The notes under the pieces are model-generated. The model saw nothing but the letters and a program-made list of their open reading frames with translations, was not told the DNA's origin and made no database searches. Shown here one piece after another: positions 11,538 through 23,570 of a stretch of DNA of 64,000 nucleotides; positions within the stretch are counted from its first letter, which is position 1, and every line of letters begins with the position of its first letter. Source of the DNA: Cephalopachus bancanus (taxonomy: Eukaryota > Chordata > Mammalia > Primates > Tarsiidae); NCBI GenBank assembly GCA_027257055.1, contig JAPVLO010000574.1:124001-188000 (forward strand), in the 5' to 3' direction. The position numbers and the translations under genes are program-made.

Positions 11538-12351
11538 AAAAAGTGTGCAAAAGACATGAATAGACACTTCTCAAAAGAAGATATATGAGCAGCCAATAGA
11601 CACATGAAAAAGTGCTCAGCCTAACTCATCACCAGAGAAATGCAAATCAAAACCACATTGAGATACCACCTAACTCCAGTAAGAATGGCCATCATTAATA
11701 AAACAAACAACAACAGATGCTGGTGAGGATGCGGAGAAAAAGGAATGCTTCTACACTGCTGGTGGGAATGTAAATTAGTGCAACCTCTTTGGAAGACAGT
11801 GGGGTAATTTCTGAAAGAACTAGAAATTGACGTTCCATTTGACCCAGCAATTCCCCTATTGGAAATATACCCAGGAGAACTGAAATCATTCTACAAAAAA
11901 GATATCTGCACACGTATGTTTGTTGCAGCTCTATTCACAATAGCAAAAACATGGAACCAACCCATTGAAGCTGGAGTGGATTTTAAAAATGTGGTACATA
12001 TACACAATGAAATATTATGCAGTCATAAAGAAAGACAAACATATGGACTTCACAGCAACTTGGATTGATTTGGAGTCGATCATACTCAGTGAACTATCAC
12101 AGAAACAAAGAACAGAGTACCGTATGTTTTCACTCATAAGCGGATTTTGAACAATGGTAATACTATAAGAAAGGGGTTGGCAGTAGTGGGAAGCTGTCAG
12201 GAAAGAGGGGTGGGATTGGTGGTTGAGAGATATGCTGCTAGGGGAGGGAAGGGCATACCTCATCAACAAGGATACTTGCGTAATCAATATTTGTATACAT
12301 AATCCTGAATTGTCTCACATCTTTATAATAATAAAAAAATTAAAAGTAAAA
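11538..12351 (+). mobile_element. 5'-truncated L1 between long direct repeats
   Basis: This is the end of ORF2 (atgaatagacacttctcaaaagaagatata; ctattcacaatagcaaaaacatggaacc) and the 3' UTR, ending in an A-rich tail (12330-12351). Only about 0.8 kb is present. Flanks are the ~310-bp direct repeats described separately rather than the usual 7-20 bp. Confidence 0.85.
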
Positions 12352-12659
12352 AATATTAGCCAGGCATGGTATCTCATGCCTGTAGTTCCAGCTACTTGGA
12401 AGACTGAGATGGAAGAGTCACCTGAACCCAGGAGGTCGACACTGAGATGCCTGTGAGCATGTCACTGCACTATAGCCTGGAGGATGGAGTGAGACTCCAA
12501 CTAAAAAAAAAAACAAAAAACCAAAAAACACGTGAGCTGAAAGAGGGATAAACGACAAAGAGTAGCAGGCATTTGGGATGAGGGTATTAGCAGTCTTGAT
12601 TTTTGTGGTAATTTCATGGCTGTATATAACTATCAAAATTCATAAAATTGTACATTTTA
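12352..12659 (+). repeat. Direct repeat, copy 2 (split by L1)
   Basis: It begins with the Alu right arm only (attagccaggcatggtatctcatgcctgtag) and continues into the same non-Alu flank as copy 1. No left Alu arm is present, so the Alu part came with the duplicated segment. The copy resumes at 19542 after a full-length L1. Confidence 0.8.
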
Positions 12660-12849
12660 TTTTATTTTGTTTTTTTAAACATATTTTTATTTTAAAATTG
12701 TGGGGTACAGTTAAGGGTTAGGTATATAAATATACATTGTTCAGGCACCCTTGTTGATGAGGGGTGTCTCCCTGTCCCCAGACAGATATTGACTATTGTT
12801 AATCCCACCTCCCTTCTACTCCCTACCCCCCCATAGTTTCCCACCACTG

Positions 12850-15800
12850 TCAATCCTTTTCTTACAGTGTTATGATAGATGTGCAAGGTCCACTATATGA
12901 GTGAGAACATGTGATACTCAGATCTTTGTTTCTGTGAGAAATCACTCAGTATTATAGACTCTAGTTCCATCCAGGATGCTGCAAAATTCATGATTTTGTT
13001 CTTTTTTATGGCTGCATAGCATTCCATCATGTATATGTACCACATTTTTTAATCTAATCCTCTTTTAATGGACAGCATGGTTGGTTCCAGGTTCTTGCTA
13101 TTGTGAACAATGCTGCAATAAACATACGTGTGCAGGTATGTTTTTATAGAGTGATCTGAGTTCTTCAGGGTATATTCCCAGTAGGGGGATTGCGGGGTCA
13201 TATGAGAGGTCGATATTTAGAGCTTTTAGAAATTGCCACACTGCTTTCCACAGAGGTTGCACTAGTTTACACTCCCACTAACAGTGTTGTAGTGTTTCCT
13301 TTTCATCACATCCTCTCCAGCATCTGTTATTTTTTGAGTTATTGATAATGGCCATTCTGACTGGAGTTAGGTGGTATCTCAGTGTAGTTTCAATTTGCAT
13401 CTCCTTGATGATTAGTGGGGATGAACATTTCTTTATGTGTCTGTTGGCTGCTTGGATGTCTTCCTTTGAGAAGTGTCTGTTCATATCTTTTGCCCACCTT
13501 ATAATGGGGTTGTTTGTTTTTTTCTTTTCAGCATGTTTGAGTTCCTTGTAGACCCTAGATGTTAGGCCTATGTCAGACTTGGAGTTGGCAAATACTTTTT
13601 CCAGTCTGTGGGCTGTTTCCCTGCTCTCTTGATGGTTTCTTTGGCTTTGCAGAAACTTGACAGTTTAATGAGGTCCCACTTGTCAATCTTATCTCTTATG
13701 GCCCATGCATCTCGGCTTTTGTTCAGGAATTGGGTGCCAGTTCCAATTTCTATAAGGGTGTCTCCTGCACTTTCTAAAGTTCTTATTGTTTGAGGTTTTA
13801 CATTTAGGTCTCTGATCCATTTAGAGTTAATTTTTGTGTATGGGGATAGATAGGGATCTTGTTTGAATCTTCTGCATGTGGTCAGCCAGTTTTCCCAGCA
13901 CCATTTACTAATAGGTTCTCCTCTCCCCAGTAGTAGGTGGTGGAGGCTTTGTCGAAGATGAGTTGGTTGAGAAATTGAGGTTTTGCTTTTGGAATCTCAA
14001 TTCTATTCCATTGGTCTATATGCCTGTTCCTGTATCAATACCAAGCTGTTTTGATTATTATAGCTTTATAGTAAAGTTTGAAGTCCGGTAGTGTGGTACC
14101 TTCTGCTTTGTTTTTTTTTCTTTTTCTTTTTCTTTTTGCTGAGGATTGTTCTGGCTATTCTTGGTCATTTGTGTTTGCATACGAATTTCTGTATTGTTTC
14201 TTCTAGATCTTAGGAGAATGTTGCTGGTAATTTGGTGGGTATTGCATTAAATCTATAGATTGCCTTAGGTAAGATGGACATCTTCACAATGTTCATGCTT
14301 CCAATCCATGAGCATGGGATATTTTGTCACTTGTTTGTGTCATCTTTGATTTCCTTGAGCAGTGTTTTGTAGTCGTCGTTGTAAAGGTCTTTCACATCTC
14401 TGGTAGGGAAGATGCCAAGTTATTTCATTTCTTTTGTGTGTGGCTTTCGTGAATGGGATTGTGCTTTTTATTTGGGTTTCTGCTTGATTATTATTGGTGT
14501 AAAGAAATGCGATTGCCTTTTGCACATTTATTTTATACCCTGAGACTTTGGCAAAGTTCTTTATCAGTGCAAGGAGGCTTTTGACAGATTCTCTTGGGTT
14601 TTCAAGGTACACAATCATGTCTTCTGCAAAGAGAGATAATTTGCCTTCCTCTTTTCCTATTTGGATAATCCTGATTGCCTTCTCTTTTCTGGTTGCTCTA
14701 ATCAGGACTTCCAATACTATATTGAATAGGAGTGGAGAGGGTGGACATCCTTGTCTTGTTTCAGTTTTCAGGAGAAATGGTCCCAAGTTTTGTCTGTTTA
14801 GAACTATGCTAGCTGTGGGTTTCTCGTAGCTGGCTTATACTATTTTGAGGTATGTTCCATGTATGCCTAGATATTCGAGGATTTTTATCAAGAAGGAGTG
14901 CTGGATTTCATCAAAAGCTTTTTCTGCATCTAATGAAATAATCATGCGGTTTTTGTTCTGATGTCTGTGATGTATTTAATTACATTTATTGTCTTGTGAA
15001 TGTTGAACCAGCCTTGCGTCCCAGGGATGAAGTCTACTTGGTCATGATGGATGATTTTTGAGATGTGTTGTTGAATCAGGTTTGCTAGGATCCTGTTGAG
15101 AATTTTGGCATCTATATTCATCAAAGATATTGGTCTGTAGTTACCTTTCTTTTTTGGGTCTTTACCTGGCTTGGGTGTCAATGTGATGTTAGCTTCATAA
15201 AATGATTTGGGGAGAGTTCCATCTTTTTCAATTGCCTGGAATGTTTTCAGTAGGATTGGTATCTGCTCCTCCTTAAGTGTCTTAAAGAATTCTGCTGGAA
15301 AGTCATCTGGTCCAGGGATTTTTTTTTTTTTGTAGGTAGTTTTCTTATTACATGGCCAATTTCCTTGATTGTTATTGGTCTATTTAGGGTCTCATTTCTT
15401 CTTGTTTCAACCTTGGCAGGTTGTGTGATGTTAGAAAGTCTTCCATTTCCTTAAGGTTTTCAAGTTTGCTTCCATACAAGTGTACATAGTAGTCTCTAAT
15501 GATCTTTTGTACTTCTTCGGGGTCAGATGCGACTTCATCTTTTCTGTCTGATTGAGTATATCTGGGGTATTTCTCTCTTTTTCTTGGTCTGACTAGGGGA
15601 CCGTCGATCTTGTTTATCCTTTCAAACAGTCAGCTTTTTGTTTCATTGATTTTTTTTTGTATTATCTTTTTGTCTTCTATGTCCCAGATTTGGGCTTTTA
15701 TTTTGGTGATCTGGATTCTTATGCTGAAGTTAGGGTTTTGGCGGTCTTGCTTTTCCAGTTTCCTTAGGTGACTCATTAGACTATTAATTTGTGATCCTTC

Positions 15801-16720
15801 CATTTTCTTCATGTGCATTTGTATCGATATGAATTCCCCTCTTACTACAGCTTTCATGGTGTCCCAGAGATTTTGGTAAGATGTCTCTTCATTTTCATTT
15901 GTTTTCAGGTATCTTTTAATCTCTGTTTGGATTTCATTGTTGACCCAGGAGTTGTTTAGCATCATGCTGTTTAGTGTCCATGTCTTTGTGGGTTTGGGGG
16001 GAACCTTGTTGGTGTTGATGTTTATTTTTATTCCTCTGTGGTCTGAGAAGATGCCTGATGAAATTTCAATCTTTTGAAATTTGTTTATGCTTGACTTATG
16101 GCCAAGTATGTGGTCGATCTTAGAGTATATTCCATGCAGTGATGAGTAGCATATATACTCTGTGGTCATTGGGTGGAGTGTTCTATAGGTATCAGTTATG
16201 TCTATTTGATCAAGAGTCACATTGAGGTTCCAGATCTCATTGCTGATTTTTTGTCCTGATGATCTGTCTAGGGTTGTGAGTGGCTTATTAAAGTCCCCAG
16301 CTATGATAGTGTTAGAGTCAATATCTTACTTGAGTTTTCCTAGAAGTTGCTTTTGAGAGTTGGCACTCCTATGTTGGGTGCATATATGTTTAGGATAAAT
16401 ATTTCTTGTTGATGGAGTGAACCTTTTATCATTATGTAGTGGCCGTCTGTATCTTTTTAAACGTTGATAGCTTAAATAGTATTTTGTCTGAGATTGGATC
16501 GTGGCTCCTCCTTTTGTGTTCCGTTCACCTGAAAATTTGTTTCCCATCCTCTTACTTTGAGTTTGTGCGTGTCCTTTCTAGTGAGATGGGTCTTTTGAAG
16601 GCAATATATTGTTGCCTGGTGATATTTTATCCATTTTGCCAATCTATGTCTTTTCAGTGGTGTATTTAGTCCATTCACATTCAGGCTAATTATTGAAATG
16701 TGAAAGTTGGTCCCTATCAT
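12850..16720 (-). pseudogene. L1 ORF2 pseudogene (endonuclease, reverse transcriptase)
   Basis: ORF2 begins near 16720 with the endonuclease N-terminus (ISIISLNVNGLNTPLKRHRL) and continues through the endonuclease C-terminal part at 15630-16220 (HILGHKSSINKF; SGIFSDHRGIKI). The reverse transcriptase thumb and finger blocks follow at 14942-15181 ([20 protein letters not shown]) and the catalytic-region block at 14340-14786. There the usual FADD motif reads FAED, so one catalytic aspartate is changed. The C-terminal region is nearest 12850-13500. Several stops and frameshifts separate the blocks. Confidence 0.88.
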
Positions 16721-16983
16721 AAAGTTCTTATAGAGTTATTGTTGTTGTTCCTCTTTCTTGGTTGTCTTTCTTTTGGTTTTGGGTTTGATTCATATGCATT
16801 TTACTCTTTTTCCTGTACTCTTTTGTATAACATTGTCCTTTTTTTCCTTTTCTTCTGTGTTCAGTACTTTCTTAGGTATTTCTTGTAGAGGTGGTCTGGT
16901 GGCAGCGTAAGTTCATAGGGATTAGATATCTGGGAAAGATTTTAATTCTCCCTCACTGATGAAACTTAGCTTAGCTGGGTATG

Positions 16984-17745
16984 TTATTCTTGGTTGAACT
17001 GTTTATCTTTTAAAACTTTGAAGATAGGGCCCCAAGCTCTCCTAGCCTGGAGGGTTTCTGTAGATAAATCTGCTGCTATTCTAATTCGTCTTCCATTGTA
17101 GGTGATCTGGCCTTTTTCTCTTGCTGCCTTTAGGATTTTTTCCTTTGTACCTACTTTGTTTAGGTGAATTATTATGTGTCCGGGAGTTGGTCTTCTCATT
17201 TGTTGCCTTGCAGGGGTTCTCTGAATCTCTTGTGTTTGAATTTTGCATCACTGATGAGATGAGGGAAGTTTTCTTCAATAATCTCATGGAATGTTTGTTC
17301 CAAGGTGACCTCTGTTCCTCTTTCTGTTTCAGGAAGGCCAATTACTCTTAGGTTCTTTCTCTTGAAGTAATCGCTCATCTCTTGAAGGTTTTGTTGTCTT
17401 TTAAAGCTGGTTTTCTTTGTTTTTGACAGTTCTATATTTTGGTTCTCAAGCTCTGAGATTCTTTCTTTTGCTTGGCTAATTCTGCTTTCCATACTTGTCA
17501 GTTATTTATTTCATTCACAGAATTCTTTATTACGTTTATCTCAGTTATCGACTACTTCCTAGTTTCTTCTTGTCTCTCCTCAGTTCTTTTTAATCTCTCC
17601 ATTAATATCTTGATATCTAGGTTTATAGTTTGAGATCAGTCATTCTGGGGACTCCTTGCTGTTTTCATTCTGAAGTCAGTTTTCTCAGTGTCTGCCCTCC
17701 CAGGGGTCTGGGAGAGACCCATATTCTTCTTTTGGTTTTTCTTCA
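16984..17745 (-). pseudogene. L1 ORF1 pseudogene (RNA-binding chaperone)
   Basis: Broken counterpart of the intact ORF1 at 34105-35064. Recognisable parts are the MGLSQTPGRADTEKT start (about 17745-17690), the coiled coil with ISQAKERISELENQNIELS (about 17490-17430), the RRM start NLRVIGLPE (about 17350) and the C-terminal GQITYNGRRIRIAADLSTET (about 17110-17050). They lie in different frames with stops between them. Confidence 0.88.
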
Positions 17746-17749
17746 CTTG

Positions 17750-19541
17750 TGTAGATTTTTCTCTCTCTCCCCCTTTCCCTTCCCTTCTTTAATTCTGTTT
17801 TTCAGGGAAGATGGGGTTGCTTTTTCTTCATTTGTTCAATCTCCTGTTCTTCCTTATGAGGGTCCTCTGACTTTTGAGGCTGGAGTGTGGACTGAGGTCT
17901 GTACTTTTTGCAGCTTTGAGGTTTGATTGGGGGGGAGCTGTGATTCAGAATCTATCTGCTAATCACAATATCCACCAACAGGTGTATGGGCACATGGAAC
18001 CTATTTCCCACTGCCTTACAATATGTCCATGCAGCAGGGTGTAGGTTTAGTCCCTGGAACAAAAGGAGGTGCAAAAAAGAAAATAATGGAAGGCAGGGGT
18101 TAGGAGGAAGTTAGAAAGAGAGAAGAGTGAGAGGGAAAACAGACATACCTACCAACTAACAGGTGAAATAGAGACACGAGGCCAGAAAAGAGTGAAAAAC
18201 AGACACACACACAAAATTCCCTAAAGCATACCAGTAACCACACAAAGACAGTTCAATAAAATCATGCCTTTTGATGCGTTTTTCCCCAACACAATCAGGT
18301 AGTCTAAATCAAAAAGCAAACAAAAGTGTGCAAAACAAACAGTCAAAAAAATAAAATCAAAAGTCAAAATAAGAAACCAGACTAGCTCTGGAATCTTTCC
18401 TTAGTGTCTAATGTCTCTTTAGCTCTGATCTCTAGCCTCTACCCTTTTCTTTCATTGCAGGCAGATAGATTTACTCCCAGCTTGGGTTTGTTCCTTTAAC
18501 TTACTGCCTGAGAGGTCTGCGATGCTGAATTGCCTGTATCTGATTCAGCGTAGGGAAGAGGCTTTTGTCTCCTGTTTAGTGATGTTACCTTAGAAACCAA
18601 GGTGGAGGCTGCTCATAGGTGGGCGGGGCAAAGCAAATCTCTACCTGGAAAATGGCCAAGGTGGGCAGCTCTTCTTTTGTGTATCCTTTTTCTACACTCA
18701 TCTTTTCTCTCCACTTGTCTGAGTCTGCGGGCGATCCACTATGATGGGCTGTGGTGGCATGTGAGGCACCGAGGATCAGCAGCATAGCTGGGCACTGGAT
18801 CTGTTGTGCCACCAGTGGCCTGGGGTGGAGGAGGGAACTTGGAATTCCCTCTTCTGGAGCTGAGAGCTGAGAGTGGCTGATCAGCACTGCCTTAAGATAC
18901 ACTGTTCCTTTACACAACCATGGGGTCACAGGCTGGGTGCCTCAGCCACAGTGGGACCAGAGCTCCAAAGTGCAGGTGGTGATTGGTGACAGCAGCTTTG
19001 GGGCATGCACAGGGCACTTCAGCAAGACATGGAGCTGGTATCTCTGAGGTGCAGGTGCCTAGAGACTCCCTGGGTGATGGCAGCTTGAAATAGGGCTTGG
19101 CGGGGTCCCATAACTCAGGGTGGGGAGCTAGAACTCTGAGGAGTGAGCACCAGGCCACTGGGCTGGGAGTCCAGTCAAGGTGGGATCTGGGGGTGGCTAA
19201 GTGCCAGGAAGATCAGTGTAACCAGCAAGGGAACCCAGATCTCCACAAGGCAGTATCCAAGAGCCTCCACAGGTTGCAGCTTGGTGCCGGGTGAGACGTT
19301 GTAGCCGGGGAGGGAGCTGGAATCTCCGTTCAGCTGGGGCTGGGGCCGCCTATAGTAGAGCAGCAGAACCAGGGGGCCGCAATAGCCGGCCTTGGGTGGA
19401 ACCGAGGGTCTTCAGGCCTCGGACCAGTGTGGCTGGCAGTGGGCAGGGGGATGGGGAAAGGAAAGTAAGAGTTTTTTTGGGAACTTATGTTCAGAGAATC
19501 TCACAGTTCCACCTATGCCATTGCCATCTTACTGGAACTCC
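17750..19541 (-). promoter_or_regulatory. L1 5' UTR / internal promoter region
   Basis: A 1.8-kb region upstream of ORF1 in the L1 orientation. It is markedly more GC- and CpG-rich than its surroundings, especially 18600-19540. The equivalent region of the second full-length L1 (35065-36343) aligns with it: both contain the ggtggcaggc/ggtgggcggggca-type block and end in a 'gccatctt' start motif. L1 5' UTRs carry an RNA polymerase II promoter; activity here is not testable. Confidence 0.75.
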
Positions 19542-19557
19542 AAAACTGTACATTTTA

Positions 19558-19866
19558 AATAGTTGTAGTTAACTGCATATAACTTATTCCTCAGTATAGT
19601 TGATCAATAAACAGTTTTTAAGTTGATAGAAATTTAGAAAATGGCAATGTTCAGGCTATAGACATAGTGCTAAAGTGGTATGTTGATGAAGGTTATCAGG
19701 AAAGAAATTTAGGAAGTGTAGGGCCAGGCATTGGCCATTACCAAAGATGAGAGAGGGCACTAGATGAGTCAGATTTGAAATCCTCAGTGTGTAATGTGTA
19801 ACCTGAATGTTAAGCAACAAAAGTAACAGTTGCCAAATAGAGCATTTTTAATCATTCACTTATTAT
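19558..19866. other. Unique DNA, nothing recognised
   Basis: The first bases (to about 19564) end the second ~310-bp direct repeat. The remainder is unassigned. Confidence 0.4.
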
Positions 19867-20106
19867 ACAAGTTGAGAATCCCAAATAGCAAAATATGAAA
19901 TATAAAATTCTCCAAAATGCAAAACTTTTTAAGCACCAAGATAATGCTCAAAGAAAATGCTCACTGAAGCATTTAGAATTTTGGATTTTCAGATTTGAGA
20001 TGGTAAACTGGTGATTGTAATGCAAATATTCCAATAACCAAAAGCATCTGAAATAAAAAATTCTTCTGTTCCTAGGCATTTTGGTTAAGGGATATTCAAC
20101 TTGCAT
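19866..20106 (+). mobile_element. Tigger/pogo-type non-autonomous DNA transposon (MITE)
   Basis: A ~240-bp palindromic unit is bounded by inverted ends (caagttgagaatccc and gggatattcaacttg) next to TA. Internal inverted blocks (gaaaatgctcactgaagcatttagaattttggattttc) fit the small Tigger-derived MITEs of mammals. No transposase is encoded. Confidence 0.7.
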
Positions 20107-20735
20107 TATGTTTAGTTTTGTTTGAGTTGCAAATGGCAAGTAACTTGTCTGAAGTACAGATTGTATAGGTGCAACAATGCCAAAATTATTTGTAAGAAGT
20201 CCAAACAGCACATAAAGACTCAGGTTAAAGGTAAAGTATGAAAATCAGGACTAATAAAGCGCATTGAAAAAAATGATTCTAAGGATAATTTAAATTACTG
20301 TATTAAGGCAGCATTGATAATTCTAATCTAATAATGTTGATATTTTGTCTTCTCTTTCAATACCCATGTTTCTAACAAAATAAAAATGAAAATCTCATTC
20401 TTACTCAGAAGTAAAAAGAAATAGTTTGAAATGTGAAATACAAAGAAGAGAAGGAAATAGGCTGCTGAGATACTTTTTTAAACCATAAGTATCTTTCTTG
20501 CCAGAAAACACCAGTTTTTTAATGTATTTAAGACATATGCCTTGTAATTGACAACGCATTTTAAAAATAACAACATCCACCTTCCCCCCAAAACAAAAAC
20601 TTAAAAGATACTTTCAGGTATAAAAATATGATGATGCTATTTTGATTTAAATGCACATGCATAAATACACTCATAATGAAGAAATATCAGGCACAGTATC
20701 AAAAGGATAATGAAGTGGTCATTTAATAATGATTA
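20107..20735. other. Unique AT-rich DNA, nothing recognised
   Basis: No gene or repeat is confidently seen. The last nine bases (TAATGATTA, 20727-20735) are the target duplication of the following L1. Confidence 0.4.
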
Positions 20736-21871
20736 CTTGTACAGAAGTTTTTAGTTTAATTAAGTCCCACTTATTTATTTTTTTATTTTGTTGCATTTGT
20801 TTTGGGGTTCTTAGCCATACATTCTTTGCCTATGCTGATGTTCATAAGAATTTTTCCTAGGTCTCCTTCCAGAATTTTTATGGTTTTAGGTCTGACATTT
20901 AAGTCTTTAATCCATCTTGAGTAATATATTTTTTGTATATTGGGAAAGATATGGATCAAGTTTCATTTTTCTGCATCTAGTTATCCAATTTTCTCAGCAC
21001 CATTTGTTCTCCAGTGTATATTTTAGTTGGTTTTGGCAAAGATTGGTTAGTTTTAGGTATTCGAATTTATATTTGGATTCTCTATTCTGTGTCTACTCTT
21101 GTACCAGTATCATGCCATTTTGGTTACTATAACCTTGTAGTATAATTTGAAATCAGGTAATGTGATGCCTCCAGATTTGTTCTTTTTGCTTAGTATTACT
21201 TTGGTTATTCTGGCTCTTTTGTGTTCCAAATGAATTTCAGAATTTTTTTTTCTGATTCTGTGAAAAATGACATAGGGAGTTTGATAGGGATTGTGGTGAA
21301 TCTGTGGATTACTTTGGGCAATATGGTCATTTTAATAATGTTGCTTCTTTTAATACATAAGCATGGGATGTTTCTCCATTTGTTTGTGTCTTCTACAGTT
21401 TCTTTGTACATTAGTGATTTGTAGTTCTGCTTGTAGAGATCTTTCACCCCCTTTGTTAAGAATCTTTGTTAAGGAGGTGGAAGACACTACTAGATATTTT
21501 AGCTCTTAAACTGGTATTGTAAGTGGAATTGAGAACTTGATTTTATTCTCTACTTGGTCACTATTGGAGTATAGCTGTGGTACTGAATTGTATGTGTTGA
21601 TTTTGTATCCTGAAACTTTACTGAATTCATTTATCATGTCCAGTCTTTTGCATGAATCTTTAGAATTCTCTAGATATATAATTATATAATCAGCATACAG
21701 AGAAAGTTTTACTTCTTCTTTTCCATTTTGTCTACTCTTTATTTCTTTTTCCTTCCTGATTGTTCTGGCTAGCACTTCCACTACTATGTTGAATAAGAAT
21801 GGTGAAAGTGGGCATTCTTCCCTTGTTCCAGTTCTGAGTGGGAATGCATTCAACTTTTCTTTGATTGGTAT

Positions 21872-21983
21872 GAAAGTTACAAAGCAATATCCCTTATGAA
21901 CATAGACACAAAAGTCCTCAACAAAATATTAGCAAACCGAATTCAGCAGCATATAAAGAAATAATTCACTATAATCAAGTGAG
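21872..21983 (+). repeat. Inverted copy inside L1 (arm A)
   Basis: These 112 bases are the reverse complement of 22198-22309 with only a handful of mismatches. They interrupt ORF2 and read in sense L1 orientation inside an otherwise antisense stretch. Confidence 0.9.
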
Positions 21984-22197
21984 TGGGTTTGTCATATATG
22001 GCTTTTATTATTTTGATAAATGTTCCCTCTATGCTTATTTTGCTGAGGGATTTTAGCATGAAGAAATGCTGGATTTTGTCCAGTGCTTTTTGAGTCTATT
22101 GAAATGATCGTATGATTTTGGTTTTTAACTATTTATGTAGTAGATCATCTTTACTGATTTGCATATGTTGAACCACCCCTGCATCACTGGGATAGCA

Positions 22198-22309
22198 CTC
22201 ACTTGATTATAGTGGATTACTTCTTTATATACTGCTGAATTCAGTTTGCTAATATTTTGTTGAGGACTTTTGTGTCTAAGTTCATAAGGGATATTGTTTT
22301 GTAATTTTC
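22198..22309 (-). repeat. Inverted copy source (arm B)
   Basis: This lies at its expected place in the antisense L1 and pairs with 21872-21983. The 214-base spacer would form the loop of a hairpin. Confidence 0.9.
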
Positions 22310-23471
22310 TTTTTTGTTGTATATTTTCCTGATTTTTCTATTAAGGTGATAACGGCTTCATAGAATGAGTAAGGGCGAAACAAATATTCGACAGAACAAA
22401 CACACAATCTACAAAATGGGAGAAGATATTTGCAAACTACATATCTGACAAAGGACTAATCAGAGTTTACAAAGGGCTCAAACAAATCAGCAAATAAAAA
22501 GCAAATAACCCCATTAGAAGTGGACAGACATCTCTCAAAAGAAGGTAGACAAATGGCCAACAAACATATGGAAAAATACTCAACATCACTAATTGTCAGG
22601 AAAATGCAAATTAAAATCACAGAAAGCTATCACCTTACACCAGTCAGAATGGCCATTATTTTAAAAATCAACAAATATTAGTTGCTGGTGTGGATGCAGT
22701 GAAAAGGGAACCCTTATGCACCATTGTTGGAAATTTAAATTAGTACAACCTCTATGGAAATTGGTATTGACATTTCTCAAATGTCAATACCAATTGGTAT
22801 TGCCATTGGATCCAGCAATCCCACTACTAGGTATCTAACTAAAGGAGCAGAGGTGGTTATAGAAAATAGACACTTGTGCTTGCCTGTTCATTGAAGCACA
22901 ATTCATAATTGCAAAGATGTGGAATCAGCCTAATTGCACATCAACTGATGAGTGATTAATGAAAATTTTATATATATACAATATAAAATATGACTTAGCT
23001 ACAAAAAAGCATGAGATAATGTTCACCTGAATGTAATTGGAGAATATCATCCTAAGTGAACTAAGACAGCAATAGGAAACCAAACACCACATGTTCTCCC
23101 TTATAAATGGGAGCTAAATTAAGGATCTGCAAAGGCATAGAGAATGATATAATGGACATTGAAACTCAGAAAGGGGATGGGAGGAAGAGGTGGAGGGGAA
23201 AAAATCACCTCTCAGGTACAATGTGCATAGGTGGGAGTTGTGGGTATACTTAAAGCCCAGACTTCTTTGCCACTATACAATGCAACCATGTAACCAAAAA
23301 CCATTTGTACTCCCTAAAGCCATTGAAAAAAAAGGTAAATAATAAAATAAAAGTAATGATTAGCTAAAATTTGTACAAGAACCTCACTTCATTGTCAATT
23401 TAATTGCATATCACAGTGTTTGAATAATCTAAAAACCTTTCCCCTATTCCTACTCTACCCATCTGCATGCG

Positions 23472-23473
<2 letters not shown>

Positions 23474-23538
<65 letters not shown>
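23474..23538 (+). repeat. (CA)n microsatellite
   Basis: About 32 CA units with one TA interruption (acatacac near 23510). It is likely length-variable. Confidence 0.95.
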
Positions 23539-23570
23539 GCAGAGGCATGCAAATATATGTCGTATTTTTT

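Larger units (their letters stand above)
12660..19541 (-). mobile_element. Full-length L1, antisense (first of two)
   Basis: A 6.88-kb L1 reads on the minus strand: GC-rich 5' UTR with CpGs (about 17750-19541), ORF1, ORF2, 3' UTR and an A-rich tail (T-rich on +, 12660-12690). The target duplication is AAAA(T/C)TGTACATTTTA, at 12644-12659 and 19542-19557 with one mismatch. Both ORFs are broken, so it cannot mobilise itself. It shares its 3' UTR type with the copies at 29140, 39283 and 51385, so it belongs to the dominant L1 lineage of this genome. Confidence 0.92.
21205..22330 (-). pseudogene. L1 ORF2 reverse-transcriptase fragment (inverted segment)
   Basis: Minus-strand blocks are recognisable as [22 protein letters not shown] (about 21800-21750) and the catalytic region, reading [12 protein letters not shown] (about 21700), where the second aspartate of the usual FADD-type site is Tyr. 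Further on come [19 protein letters not shown] (about 21350) and [14 protein letters not shown] (about 21210). It contains stops and a foreign inverted segment. Confidence 0.75.
20736..23353 (+). mobile_element. 5'-inverted (twin-primed) L1
   Basis: The distal part, 22371-23353, is L1 3' sequence on the plus strand ending in an A-rich tail. The proximal part, 20736-22370, is the adjoining upstream ORF2 segment in reverse orientation. The two break ends are adjacent in L1 coordinates: the inverted part ends at the codons for ...KLKTSV and the sense part starts just after. TAATGATTA flanks both sides (20727-20735 and 23354-23362). This is the classic product of twin priming. The inverted part also carries an unexpected internal insertion (21872-21983). 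Confidence 0.88.

Noticed and set aside
16700..17926. Plus-strand Phe/Leu-rich frames resembling membrane proteins
   Set aside because: They are the complement of A-rich L1 coding sequence; the hydrophobic look comes from T-rich codons.
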